Positions 8,361-16,737 of a stretch of 64,000 bases of DNA are shown here, piece after piece (position 1 is the stretch's first letter; each line of letters begins with the position of its first letter). The DNA comes from a virus, in the IMG/VR virus record IMGVR_UViG_3300017769_000001, positions 1 through 64,000 of that record, one strand, 5' to 3'. Position numbers and translations under genes: made by a program. The notes beneath the pieces are model-generated. The model was not told where the DNA came from and searched no databases. It worked only from the letters and a program-made list of their open reading frames with translations.

Positions 8361-8386
8361 AAAGGGGAGCTAGGCTCCCCTTTATT
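8361..8386 (+). terminator. Rho-independent terminator
   Basis: AAAGGGGAGC and GGCTCCCCTTT form a strong stem with a very short loop, followed by TTTATT. It separates the ClpP-like operon from the DNA polymerase genes. Confidence 0.8.
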
Positions 8387-8399
8387 CGTTGGAGAAACC

Positions 8400-10145
8400 A
8401 TGTCAGAAGAAAATTTCGAATACCTTTACATTGACTCTGTCAAACAAGGAGGGCAGATCCATGTTTGGGTTCGTGACCCAGCTGGATTGAGCATCGATAC
8501 GTACGACGCACGAGACTTCTATTACTGTTTCATTCCAGACAACAGCGGATCCCCATCAAAGTACAAAGACCTTTGGGGCACACCGATGAAGAAGTGTAGC
8601 TTCGACTCGAACAGGGATCTTCGGGATTTTGCCCAGAGTGAGTCCTATGTCTGTGAATCGGATGTGCCATCGAAGTATAAGGTGTTGATTGACGAGTACA
8701 GCGATGCATCAGAAACCGGTCACTTCAACTACTGTCTTTACGACATCGAAGTCGATTTCGACCTGTCTCATGGGAAGGGATACCCAAAACCCGGTAATTC
8801 GTATGGCGAGATAAACCTAATCCAGTGCTGGGACAACCATTACAACCGATACACCATTTTCTGCTTGGATCATCTGAAGAACGTCATTGATCTCCGAGAC
8901 GAGAAGTTTGACGTCCATATTGTATGGTGCTGGAGTGAAAGAGATATGTTGCAAAAATTTGCAGACTATCTCGATCCGATTGATGTTCTTAGTGGTTGGT
9001 TCTCAGCAGGGTTCGACTTACCGTACATCATCGAGCGGTCGATCAAGCTGTTCGGAGAGAAACATGCCATGACGATGTATTGTCGGGATGGGTTTAAACT
9101 CTCATCCAGAGAGTACGTTGATGAATATGGCGAAGAACGAGTTGAATGGCAGTTAGTCGGCAGGAAACACGTCGATCTCATGGAGGTCTATAAGAAGTTC
9201 ATCCCCGGAGAACGTCCGTCATTCAGTTTGGATGCTATCTGTGAAGAAGACCTCGGAATGAGGAAAGTTCAGTATGAGGATGATGGCGACCTTGGTGAGC
9301 TATATCGACAGAATCCCCAGAAGTTCTGTGAATACGGTGTTCACGACGTTCGACTTCTGTATGAACTGAATGAAAAACACAAGCTCATGGATATGATGAG
9401 GACGGTTGCGATTGGTGGTTCTGTGTTGTTCAACGACGTGACTGGATCCGTAAAGCCAATCGAAATGGGGTTCATGAAGTTCTGTCGGGAGAAAGGAAAC
9501 ATCGTACTCCCAGACAAGAAACAACATGACAAGGAAAAGTTCCCCGGAGCTATCGTTTATGACACAATCCCCGGACGCCATGAATGGGTATTCGGCATTG
9601 ACTTGACGAGTCTGTATCCGCTGACGATGATCATGCTTGGATTGTCTCCAGAGACAATGATATTCCAGTGCGAAGGCAACGACGATGATTATGTCCGGGT
9701 AATAACTAGGGACGACTCTGGTGGGCCTATAACCGTGTACGATACGAATGACGGCGAGATAGAAGTGATACTTCCTTCTGAGCTTGAGACCGCCATAAGA
9801 GAGAACAACTGGACTATATCCGCGAATGGTACGATCTTCGACGGAACCATGGGTCTGCTTTCAGAGTATCTTGTGGATGGGTTCAAGAAGCGTAAAGAGA
9901 ACCAGCGGCTGAAGAAAGAGTATGATCGGGCTGGGGATGATAAGATGGCAGCGATTTATGATCTCAAGCAGAAAGTTCTGAAGGTCGCTCGATTGAACGC
10001 AATCTACGGCGCAACCGGTAACGAACACTTCCGCCTGTTCGATATACGGATGGCTAGAAGCGTAACACTCACCGCCCGAATGATATCAAGAGCACAAGCA
10101 TTCAAGTCGAATGACTTGATAGAAGAAGTCGAGAAGGAGTTGTAA
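8400..10145 (+). CDS. DNA polymerase, family B, N-terminal part (split gp43)
   Basis: 581 aa. Carries the 3'-5' exonuclease (LYDIEVDFD near residue 118, Exo I; DVLSGWFSAGFDLPYI, Exo II; YGVHDVRLLYEL, Exo III). It also has polymerase motif A (FGIDLTSLYPLTM, near 397) and motif B (KVARLNAIYGATGNE, near 530). It stops shortly after motif B. The next gene, overlapping by 1 nt (TAATG), supplies motif C. Together they total 902 aa, like T4 gp43 (898). A two-chain polymerase is thus encoded, as known for gene 43 of Aeromonas phages 25 and 44RR. Confidence 0.92.
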   Translation: MSEENFEYLYIDSVKQGGQIHVWVRDPAGLSIDTYDARDFYYCFIPDNSGSPSKYKDLWGTPMKKCSFDSNRDLRDFAQSESYVCESDVPSKYKVLIDEYSDASETGHFNYCLYDIEVDFDLSHGKGYPKPGNSYGEINLIQCWDNHYNRYTIFCLDHLKNVIDLRDEKFDVHIVWCWSERDMLQKFADYLDPIDVLSGWFSAGFDLPYIIERSIKLFGEKHAMTMYCRDGFKLSSREYVDEYGEERVEWQLVGRKHVDLMEVYKKFIPGERPSFSLDAICEEDLGMRKVQYEDDGDLGELYRQNPQKFCEYGVHDVRLLYELNEKHKLMDMMRTVAIGGSVLFNDVTGSVKPIEMGFMKFCREKGNIVLPDKKQHDKEKFPGAIVYDTIPGRHEWVFGIDLTSLYPLTMIMLGLSPETMIFQCEGNDDDYVRVITRDDSGGPITVYDTNDGEIEVILPSELETAIRENNWTISANGTIFDGTMGLLSEYLVDGFKKRKENQRLKKEYDRAGDDKMAAIYDLKQKVLKVARLNAIYGATGNEHFRLFDIRMARSVTLTARMISRAQAFKSNDLIEEVEKEL

Positions 10146-11110
10146 TGGCGTGGAAAGATAAAGTAAAGCCGGGAACGACTGAGTTTGCAAAGGATCCCCA
10201 GAAAAACCCAGATGGGGTTGGGGAGAACCAGATTGCGTTCTTTGATTTCAGCAAGGAAATTCCGGAGTATCGCTATTATCATGTTTCTCATGGTGTTGCT
10301 GGCGATACCGACTCGATATATCTCAAACTTCCGAAGACAATCGCAGACACACTCGGGAGTCTCGATGAGATTGTCGGGTTTTGTGATGACGTCGGAAGAG
10401 AGACGGGTGCGTTTTTTCCTGAGTTCGTTACAAAGGCGTTCAACTGTCCGGAAGACCGGGTTCATTTCGTATCAACAGACCGGGAGGTCGTTTCTGACAG
10501 GGCGTTCTTCGTCACGAAGAAAAGGTATGCGATGCATATCGTCGATGATGAAGGGAAGCGGGTCGACAAGCTCAAAATCATGGGGCTTGAGGTCAAAAAA
10601 TCAGATACGTCCAAAGCCGTAAAGAGATTCTTGAGAAAGATCATCGACATGGTTGTTGACGGAACGACTGAACGGGAGCTGATGGCATATAAGAATGAAT
10701 TCAAAAAAGAGTTCTACCAGCTACCGATATCTGAGATAGGGATCCCAATGCCAGCAAAGAAACTCTCACAATACGAAAAAGAGTTTGCTGCTTCCGGGTC
10801 TATGAAAGGGTTCCCATATCACTACAGAGCCGCCATCTACTATAACAGTATGTGTGGGAATCTTGACAGAAAGATCTTCCCCGGTGAAAAGTTCTACGTC
10901 TGCAACATAAAAGACAAAGACTCAAATTACATCGGAGTGCCGGTAACAAGTAATAAAGTCCCGGAGTTTGTTGAGGATGTTGTAATTGATTACGACAAGA
11001 TGTGGAAGAAGGCGGATGTAAAGTTTGTGAACTACATGGAGTCTCTGGAGTGGGATTTGCAAAGCAAGATGAATCAACAGGCATCTGACATGTTCGGGGT
11101 CGGAGCCTAA
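10145..11110 (+). CDS. DNA polymerase, family B, C-terminal part (split gp43)
   Basis: 321 aa. Contains motif C with the two catalytic Asp (GDTDSIYLKL at about residue 54) and the thumb-region KKRYAMHI segment. It lacks motifs A and B, which are on the upstream ORF. The start codon overlaps the stop of the first half (TAATG) with GAAGGAG upstream, so stoichiometric translation is likely. It ends at a late promoter motif (11107). Confidence 0.92.
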   Translation: MAWKDKVKPGTTEFAKDPQKNPDGVGENQIAFFDFSKEIPEYRYYHVSHGVAGDTDSIYLKLPKTIADTLGSLDEIVGFCDDVGRETGAFFPEFVTKAFNCPEDRVHFVSTDREVVSDRAFFVTKKRYAMHIVDDEGKRVDKLKIMGLEVKKSDTSKAVKRFLRKIIDMVVDGTTERELMAYKNEFKKEFYQLPISEIGIPMPAKKLSQYEKEFAASGSMKGFPYHYRAAIYYNSMCGNLDRKIFPGEKFYVCNIKDKDSNYIGVPVTSNKVPEFVEDVVIDYDKMWKKADVKFVNYMESLEWDLQSKMNQQASDMFGVGA

Positions 11111-11113
11111 ATA
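11107..11113 (+). promoter_or_regulatory. Late promoter motif CTAAATA
   Basis: CTAAATA overlaps the stop codon of the polymerase C-terminal half and lies 31 bp before the late membrane-protein start at 11145. Confidence 0.6.
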
Positions 11114-11144
11114 GAGTACATAAATCATTAATCGGGAGAAACCA

Positions 11145-11879
11145 ATGTACAAGGTTTTACAGCCACTTTACGAGTCTCAAGGACTTGACTACGACCCAGA
11201 AGCAGAGAAGGGTCTGACAGACTCAGAAGAGCTTCAAGAAGGGTTCAAAGAAATGATCCAAGCCGCTCGACTGAAGAAGTTTGAATCTCGTGTAATGCGT
11301 AAGGGTTCAACTTCAGTTTACTACGTTCGTGTACGCTCCAGTGGAAGCTTTGGTAAAGCTGTATTCGAAAGCGACAAAATGACAGAAGTAACTCGCTTTG
11401 ACACTATGGATGAAATGGAAGCCGACATTGGCATCCTTCAAGCCGAAGGCTACCAGATCGTCAAAGAGGCTGGTTTCAAATCGTTTGTCAGGCTCGTCAT
11501 TCGAAATCTGGGAAGAATGAAACAGTTCCTCGGTGTAACTGCATTCGTAATCGCCTCTATGCTCATTCTTGCGGCTATTGTGAGTGGTGGTGCTGCTCTT
11601 GGCGGTCTTGCTGCTATCGTGGGTCTGGAAGTCGCTATGAGCGGTACAATCGCTTATGGTATCGGCTGGATGATGGCAACTGTTGCTCCTTCTCGAAACG
11701 CACTTCGCGATGAACGCGGCACTGGAACTGAAGATGCAGTTCGGGCTCGCCTGTCTGAGAACCAGACTCTGGATATCTCCGACAAAGAAACAATGGAAGC
11801 GTCTATCCGAGATATGGTTCGTGCTACTATCAAAGATAAGACACGCGAAGTCATCAACGGCGAGCAGAAGCCAGCGTAA
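11145..11879 (+). CDS. Late membrane protein, putative packaged protein
   Basis: 244 aa. The N-terminus MYKVLQPLYESQG contains an L-Y-E site matching the (L/I)-x-E prohead-protease rule at residues 8-10. A soluble beta-rich domain (about 40-115) precedes a long hydrophobic region at 125-185 (FLGVTAFVIASMLILAAIV and Gly/Ala-rich helices). The architecture parallels the genes at 5186 and 5800. Late promoter upstream and translational coupling to a tagged nuclease gene downstream. Confidence 0.7.
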   Translation: MYKVLQPLYESQGLDYDPEAEKGLTDSEELQEGFKEMIQAARLKKFESRVMRKGSTSVYYVRVRSSGSFGKAVFESDKMTEVTRFDTMDEMEADIGILQAEGYQIVKEAGFKSFVRLVIRNLGRMKQFLGVTAFVIASMLILAAIVSGGAALGGLAAIVGLEVAMSGTIAYGIGWMMATVAPSRNALRDERGTGTEDAVRARLSENQTLDISDKETMEASIRDMVRATIKDKTREVINGEQKPA

Positions 11880-12385
11880 TGAGAATCGAAGAACTCCACG
11901 AAGCATTTGATAAAAGTACCTACTATCAGTCTTTTGATGGTAGGATTCGTAAGATGTGGGAAACAGCAAGCCGAAGAACCCGAAACAAGGGTCATAAAGG
12001 CAAGCTGATCCCACAGAGTGAGTTCTTCGATTACGCTTCTAAAGACGCGACCTACAAGAAGTTGTACAACCAGTGGGAAGACAGTGGGTTTCAATTAAAG
12101 TTGACTCCCACTCTTGATCGAAAGGATGCGAAAAAGGGGTACGTGAAAGGGAACCTCCAATTTCTCACATACAGCGACAACGTAATCAAGGGCAATCTCG
12201 AATACGATAAAAGACCATGGGAAGCTTCTCAAATCAAAGTATGTCTTGAAAGGGGAAAGCAGAAACGGAATTTCTCTTCTATGGCAGAAGCCGCAAAATT
12301 CCTTGGCGTTAATAAGTCAACAGTGACTCGTGCGTTTGCAGACAATAGAGAAATCGACGGCTGGCGATTGACACAAGGAAAATAA
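11879..12385 (+). CDS. HNH-type nuclease with MRIEELHE leader and C-terminal HTH
   Basis: 168 aa. After the leader MRIEELHEAF comes an HNH-family core of the kind ending in LDRKDAKKGYVKGNLQF (residues about 78-95, like the LDRIDNxKGYxxGN motif) and TYSDNVIKGN. A C-terminal helix-turn-helix follows (MAEAAKFLGVNKSTVTRAF, a NUMOD1-like DNA-binding unit). It resembles free-standing phage HNH nucleases but carries the putative capsid-targeting leader and sits in a late operon, so it may be packaged and injected. It overlaps the upstream stop. Confidence 0.7.
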   Translation: MRIEELHEAFDKSTYYQSFDGRIRKMWETASRRTRNKGHKGKLIPQSEFFDYASKDATYKKLYNQWEDSGFQLKLTPTLDRKDAKKGYVKGNLQFLTYSDNVIKGNLEYDKRPWEASQIKVCLERGKQKRNFSSMAEAAKFLGVNKSTVTRAFADNREIDGWRLTQGK

Positions 12386-12413
12386 AGCACTAATATAGAG
12401 GGATAGCGTAATA

Positions 12414-13970
12414 ATGGAGGTTCCTTTGTCCACGCTAAAATGCCCTAAGTGCTACAGCAGTAAAGTAAGACGACATTCGTACACAGAATCAAGAAAGCAA
12501 CGTTGGTCTTGTGGCGATTGTGGTTTCAGGACAGTAAATCCCCTCGGCATCGAGCAGTTCGATCAAACCATCGACCACACCGCAGTGTCAAATAAAATCA
12601 AGAGCGTAAAGAAATCAACCCGGTGGGTTATTGTTTCTGCTCAGAACGCAACTCCAGTCCACACTGGATTTTATGACACACTCAAATCATATTGCGAGCT
12701 CAACGACGCAGAACTGATTGTTATCCCGTTCCGGTATAAAAACCCGACATCCGTATTCACCGATAAGGAATACGAGTGGTGGCACGAGAGTATTGTCGAC
12801 CACATTGTCGACCGCCGATACGAGCTTTGTAAAGGCGTTGTTCTGTTGGGTGACATACAGATCCAACCAACAGCAAAATCACCTCTCAGCGGACTTGAGG
12901 GGTTCACTGGTGCCAAATCGTGTATCGTGGGTCACCCGAAGTACGAGTTCAAGACTGTTGCAACTCGCCAAGGCGAAATGGCGAAGATTATGACAACAAC
13001 TGGTGCAATAACTGTGCCGAACTACACTCGATCAAAAGCCGGTAAGACTGGACACCACCATCACCAATATGCGGCAACTGTTGTCGAGAGTGATGGGGAT
13101 CAATTCTACATTCGACAGGTAACCGCGAATGAAGATGGTTCGTTTATCGACTTGGATAAAGTATATCGTCCGAATGGAACCGTCGATGATGCTCCGCGAG
13201 CAGCAACTTTGGTACTCGGCGATTTACACCAGTGGTGGATCTCCAAAGAGGTTGATGAAGCTACCTTTGGCGACAACGGTCTTGTGAACCTTCTGAATCC
13301 TGAGAAAGTTTTCATTCACGATTCAGTTGACGGGTTCTCCATCAGCCATCACCATCGAAACGACCCGTTTATCATGCACGCAAAGCATCAAAACGGAACT
13401 GGAAACATCATGGATGAGTTGACGGACTTTTCTCAATTCATGAACGAGCGGATGCGGGATGATACAGACTATGTGGTGGTGACTTCAAACCATGACGATC
13501 ATATCACTCGATACATCAAAGAGACTGATTGGAGGAAGGATCCGGAGAACGCGGAGTTCTATCTGGAGACAGCTCTTGAAATGATTCGAGACAACCGGAT
13601 GGTAGAAGGAGGAACGTCTACAATCCGCCCATTCGACTATTGGATGGAACGATTGTCACCAGACCTCAATATCATCAATCGAGAAACAAGCTTCGAAGTT
13701 CTTGGTGTCGAGCACGCATATCATGGTGATATTGGGCCAAATGGAGCACGAGGGTCAACCAAGAACCTGAGCCAGATCGGGGTTAAAGTTACATCCGGTC
13801 ACGGACATTCTCCGAGAGTTATCGATGGTGCTTACACCGTTGGTGTGTCTACGGGAAGAATGGCTTATGCTTCTGGCGGGCCTTCTGGATGGTTGAACAC
13901 ACACTGTGTACTCTATGCAGATGGAAAGCGTTCATTGATTCACATCATAAACGGGAAGTTCCGATCTTAA
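12414..13970 (+). CDS. Calcineurin-like metallophosphoesterase with N-terminal zinc ribbon
   Basis: 518 aa. Residues 9-40 form a zinc ribbon (CPKCYSSK and CGDCGF). The large C-terminal domain has phosphoesterase metal motifs: GDLHQWW (GDxH), VTSNHDDHI (the GNHD analogue), AYHGDIG and SGHGHSP (GHxH). The layout resembles the T5 A1-type phosphoesterase/nuclease family, which suggests a DNA- or nucleotide-cleaving enzyme; that comparison is from memory. TTG 12426, six nt after GGAGG, is an alternative start that removes only four residues. Confidence 0.7.
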   Translation: MEVPLSTLKCPKCYSSKVRRHSYTESRKQRWSCGDCGFRTVNPLGIEQFDQTIDHTAVSNKIKSVKKSTRWVIVSAQNATPVHTGFYDTLKSYCELNDAELIVIPFRYKNPTSVFTDKEYEWWHESIVDHIVDRRYELCKGVVLLGDIQIQPTAKSPLSGLEGFTGAKSCIVGHPKYEFKTVATRQGEMAKIMTTTGAITVPNYTRSKAGKTGHHHHQYAATVVESDGDQFYIRQVTANEDGSFIDLDKVYRPNGTVDDAPRAATLVLGDLHQWWISKEVDEATFGDNGLVNLLNPEKVFIHDSVDGFSISHHHRNDPFIMHAKHQNGTGNIMDELTDFSQFMNERMRDDTDYVVVTSNHDDHITRYIKETDWRKDPENAEFYLETALEMIRDNRMVEGGTSTIRPFDYWMERLSPDLNIINRETSFEVLGVEHAYHGDIGPNGARGSTKNLSQIGVKVTSGHGHSPRVIDGAYTVGVSTGRMAYASGGPSGWLNTHCVLYADGKRSLIHIINGKFRS

Positions 13971-13990
13971 CACGTCAGAGGGTTTGAAAG

Positions 13991-13997
13991 TTAAATA
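13991..13997 (+). promoter_or_regulatory. Late promoter motif TTAAATA
   Basis: TTAAATAAG lies 45 bp upstream of the small gene at 14042 and forms the 5' arm of a strong hairpin (13993-14026). Confidence 0.5.
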
Positions 13998-14026
13998 AGT
14001 TCTGGGGGTGTCTCCAGAACTTATTT
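13993..14026 (+). repeat. Strong hairpin overlapping the late promoter
   Basis: AAATAAGTTCTGG pairs perfectly with CCAGAACTTATTT. Followed by TATGAGG, not a T-run on the plus strand, so it may be an RNA-processing or translation-control structure for the 14042 gene, or a terminator read from the A/T-rich arm. Confidence 0.55.
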
Positions 14027-14041
14027 TATGAGGTACAGAAA

Positions 14042-14206
14042 ATGAACAACCGAAATCTAGTCCATAAGAACGCTTTGAAGTTCCAGAAATGCGAACAATT
14101 CAAAGACCGCAAGAAAGCCAAAAAGAAAGGCTACTTGAAGCACAAGCCCTCTAAATCGGAGGGTTTTTTATTGACTCTTATTTCTGTTTTCGGTATGTTC
14201 TCATGA
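14042..14206 (+). CDS. Small very basic protein, 54 aa
   Basis: MNNRNLVHKNALKF... with a Lys-rich centre (DRKKAKKKGYLKHK) and a hydrophobic end. GAGG lies about 10 nt upstream and the stop overlaps the next ATG (ATGA). A terminator-like hairpin (14147-14172) lies inside the C-terminal codons, so the last 15 residues may be a read-through product. Confidence 0.5.
   Translation: MNNRNLVHKNALKFQKCEQFKDRKKAKKKGYLKHKPSKSEGFLLTLISVFGMFS
14147..14172 (+). terminator. Terminator-like hairpin
   Basis: CCCTC and GAGGG stem with a short loop followed by TTTTTTATT. It sits inside the small ORF at 14042, so some transcripts probably end here. Confidence 0.6.
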
Positions 14207-14610
14207 CTTACGATCAGTGGAGAGAAACAATGGCAATGATCAGGTGGGCATCAGACTCAGATGTTTATGTGTATGAATCTTTCAACGGATATGTTGTGCA
14301 CATTGCTGGTGCTAGATGGAAGTTTTCTGAAGAATACCCATGTCCTGTACTGGGAGACTATATCAACACCGGAAGACTGAGTGAGTACAATAAAGACTGT
14401 ACGGAAGCTTATGAACATGCGGAGTTGATTGACATTGAAATGGAAGAAGCTGGAAGAACTTTCTCATTTGAAAACTTAATCAGTGTTCGAAGCCTGCTAT
14501 TGACTTTGAAGGAAGAAGGGTTCATGATACCTCAATATGGGTTGGATAGAATCCAACAAGAGATAGAGAGAACCTATGACAATCGAAAATCTGATAAAAA
14601 CCCTGAATGA
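14203..14610 (+). CDS. Hypothetical protein, 135 aa
   Basis: Acidic alpha/beta protein (MTYDQWRETMAMIRW...). It overlaps the preceding small ORF by 4 nt and the DNA ligase start by 35 nt. Function not recognised; probably a minor companion of the ligase operon. Confidence 0.6.
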   Translation: MTYDQWRETMAMIRWASDSDVYVYESFNGYVVHIAGARWKFSEEYPCPVLGDYINTGRLSEYNKDCTEAYEHAELIDIEMEEAGRTFSFENLISVRSLLLTLKEEGFMIPQYGLDRIQQEIERTYDNRKSDKNPE

Positions 14611-15811
14611 TGTAAAATCCAACACTTCGACCAAGAAGAAGGAAAAAATTCTCGTTCAGGCTTTTGAAGACGAGTCGGTAGCACCGCTTCTACATCAAGT
14701 TCTTACCCTCGCACTATCGCCATCATTTCAGTATGGGATGACGACAAGCGAAGACGAGGTGATGAACGTACCCCCAGCAAAAGATCCGATGAGTTTCATT
14801 GAACTGATGGATTATATTGAAGAAGAGGCTCCGTTCCGTTCCAATGATAAGAAGGCACATGTTCTTTCTTTGATTCGTTCTCTGGAATGCTTTTACCAAA
14901 CGTCAATTGCAATCGGAGTTATCAATAAGGACATCAACATCGGCATTGGTGCAACTACGATCAACAAAGCGATCAAATCAGCAAGAACGAATCTGCTACC
15001 TTTGCGTATTTTGAAGCCGATGAAAGCTTTCAGCGAGCGCGATATCGACATCGACAAATTCTTCGAAAAGAACGCCCTTTCAGTCATTCAACCGAAAATT
15101 GATGCTGCTCGTGCGTTTATGGTTATCGTTCCAAAAAAGAATATCGGATACTTCCTATCTGCAAATGGTCGGCGAATTGACTGTTTCACACACCTGACAG
15201 ATCCGGTGATCAAGCAGTTCCAAAACAGGTATAGTAGCGAGGGGTTCGAGTCATCCATCATTGACGGGGAGCTGATTGCTGGTGACTATACTTCCGGAGA
15301 ACTGGTCTATTACAACAGGCAGAAATCAAATGGGATGTTGAACAAGGCGATTCGTGGCACCATCGACGAACAGGACGCCAGAAAGTTCCACTTCATTGCT
15401 TGGGATCTGATTGATGGTATTGGAACTGAAGACGATCCGGAACTTCCGTTATATGACGATACGCGGATGCTTCAAGACCCGTACTACGACAGGTTTGAGC
15501 ACCTTGAAGATTTCATCACAGCTGCAAACGAAGAAACTGAAACTTCAATGTTATCTCTGGATCTGCAAGTTCATCTGATTGAGTCTCAGCTCGTTTACAA
15601 TGAACAGCAAGCCAGAGAATATGTTGAAAAGATTTTTCAACAAGGCGGCGAAGGTGCTGTACTGAAGGAAGCCAACCACCGATATACCCCGAAGCGGTCT
15701 CGTGATCTCATCAAGATGAAGAAGCAGTTCATGGCTGATGTTCGAGTCACTGGTGTCAATGAAGGGAAAAAACAAAGGAACCCTTGGGTCTGTTTCATAT
15801 GCAACCGATGA
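14576..15811 (+). CDS. ATP-dependent DNA ligase, frameshifted (N-terminal 411 aa)
   Basis: T4 gp30-like ligase that seals nicks with an adenylate-Lys intermediate. Visible motifs: I as QPKIDAARAF near residue 175 (KxDG with Gly replaced by Ala), III/IIIa as IIDGELIAGD and FHFIAWDLIDG, IV as GEGAVLKE near 365 and V as DLIKMKKQF. The frame then hits a stop at 15809-15811. The OB-fold continuation is in the +1 frame (to 16028). Removing one A from the AAAAAA run at about 15768-15773 fuses them as NEGKNKGTLGS. Either an indel, a sequencing error or a real two-part or slipped product. Confidence 0.85.
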   Translation: MTIENLIKTLNDVKSNTSTKKKEKILVQAFEDESVAPLLHQVLTLALSPSFQYGMTTSEDEVMNVPPAKDPMSFIELMDYIEEEAPFRSNDKKAHVLSLIRSLECFYQTSIAIGVINKDINIGIGATTINKAIKSARTNLLPLRILKPMKAFSERDIDIDKFFEKNALSVIQPKIDAARAFMVIVPKKNIGYFLSANGRRIDCFTHLTDPVIKQFQNRYSSEGFESSIIDGELIAGDYTSGELVYYNRQKSNGMLNKAIRGTIDEQDARKFHFIAWDLIDGIGTEDDPELPLYDDTRMLQDPYYDRFEHLEDFITAANEETETSMLSLDLQVHLIESQLVYNEQQAREYVEKIFQQGGEGAVLKEANHRYTPKRSRDLIKMKKQFMADVRVTGVNEGKKQRNPWVCFICNR

Positions 15812-16028
15812 TGGCTTGATTGTTGGTGATGTGTCCGGCATTGACGACGGAACCAAAGCGATGTGGTGGAATGACCCTGAGATCATCATCGGGAAGGTCA
15901 TCGAGGTTCGGTACATGGAAGTGACTGACGATAAACGGACAGGGTGTAAGACTCTGTATGGGCCTGCTGTGTTCATCCGGGTCAGAGACGACAAAGACGA
16001 AACTTCTTATCTGGAGGAACTGGTATGA
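15774..16028 (+). pseudogene. C-terminal OB-fold part of the DNA ligase, out of frame
   Basis: Continues ligase homology after the A6 run: GTLGSVSYATDDGLIVGDVSG matches the conserved start of the ligase OB fold, ending RVRDDKDETSYLEELV. An internal ATG at 15738 opens this frame but would start inside ligase motif V, so an independent protein is unlikely. The stop overlaps the next start (ATGA), as for a normal gene end. Confidence 0.75.
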
Positions 16029-16411
16029 GTGACATCTTCAAACAACTCATTGATAGAGGGTACTCGTCTTTTAGAGTGCCACCCACAAAAAGTGCGAAGG
16101 AGGCTTACCAGAAAAGGGTGGAGGACTCCGTTGGGATAAAGTACTTTATAAATGCCTACATTTATGACAATGCTAAACTCCGTATCCACGAAGGGCATAT
16201 GGTTCGTTCGTATTCTGTCGAGTATGAGGTTCAGTTCTCGGAGTCTGAAGACGGTTATTTCGTAAACATTTCTCCAATGTGCGAGGAAGTTGAAAAAGTC
16301 GAGCAATTCTTCGAAAGCTTCTGGAACATCTACACCGAACTTGGTATAATCGACTACTACGACAAGTTCAACAAAATGGCATTTTACACGGCAACATTTG
16401 TGGAGAATTGA
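16025..16411 (+). CDS. Hypothetical protein, 128 aa
   Basis: Begins MSDIFKQLIDRGYSSFR, overlapping the ligase end by 4 nt. Central beta strands (YSVEYEVQFSESEDGYFVNI) and a C-terminal helix. Same general pattern (helix, beta, helix) as the next gene and as many small proteins of this phage. Function unknown. Confidence 0.65.
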   Translation: MSDIFKQLIDRGYSSFRVPPTKSAKEAYQKRVEDSVGIKYFINAYIYDNAKLRIHEGHMVRSYSVEYEVQFSESEDGYFVNISPMCEEVEKVEQFFESFWNIYTELGIIDYYDKFNKMAFYTATFVEN

Positions 16412-16413
16412 AA

Positions 16414-16737
16414 ATGAGTGAGACAGAACGTAACAAAGGAACATTGACACCGGTTGATCCCGAGATTGTCAAACGCAAAGCCATCGAGCGGTATGGCGAC
16501 GTATTCGATGACGTCGAAAGCCAGATCAGTGAACTGATGTGTGATTCAGATTTCATGAAGATCAACGGCGTGTACTACCGCTGTGAGTACGAAGTTGAAG
16601 CAGAAACAGATGGATGTGATTTTGCAGATGTGAAAATGGACGGAAATAAAATCCATTTTCACACCATGCACTACAACGGTGGTGGAAGTCTGGAAGAAGT
16701 CCTCGAAGCCGCACTCAAATCAAAGGAGAACAAATGA
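16414..16737 (+). CDS. Hypothetical protein, 107 aa
   Basis: ATG 16414 is chosen because GGAG lies at 16402-16405; a TTG 6 nt earlier is possible. Acidic alpha/beta protein with alternating strands (YRCEYEVEAETDGCDFADVK). Overlaps the MazG-like gene by 4 nt. Confidence 0.65.
   Translation: MSETERNKGTLTPVDPEIVKRKAIERYGDVFDDVESQISELMCDSDFMKINGVYYRCEYEVEAETDGCDFADVKMDGNKIHFHTMHYNGGGSLEEVLEAALKSKENK

Noticed and set aside
10130-10160. Intein or intron explaining the split polymerase
   Set aside because: No intein motifs or intervening sequence; the two ORFs abut with a 1 nt overlap.
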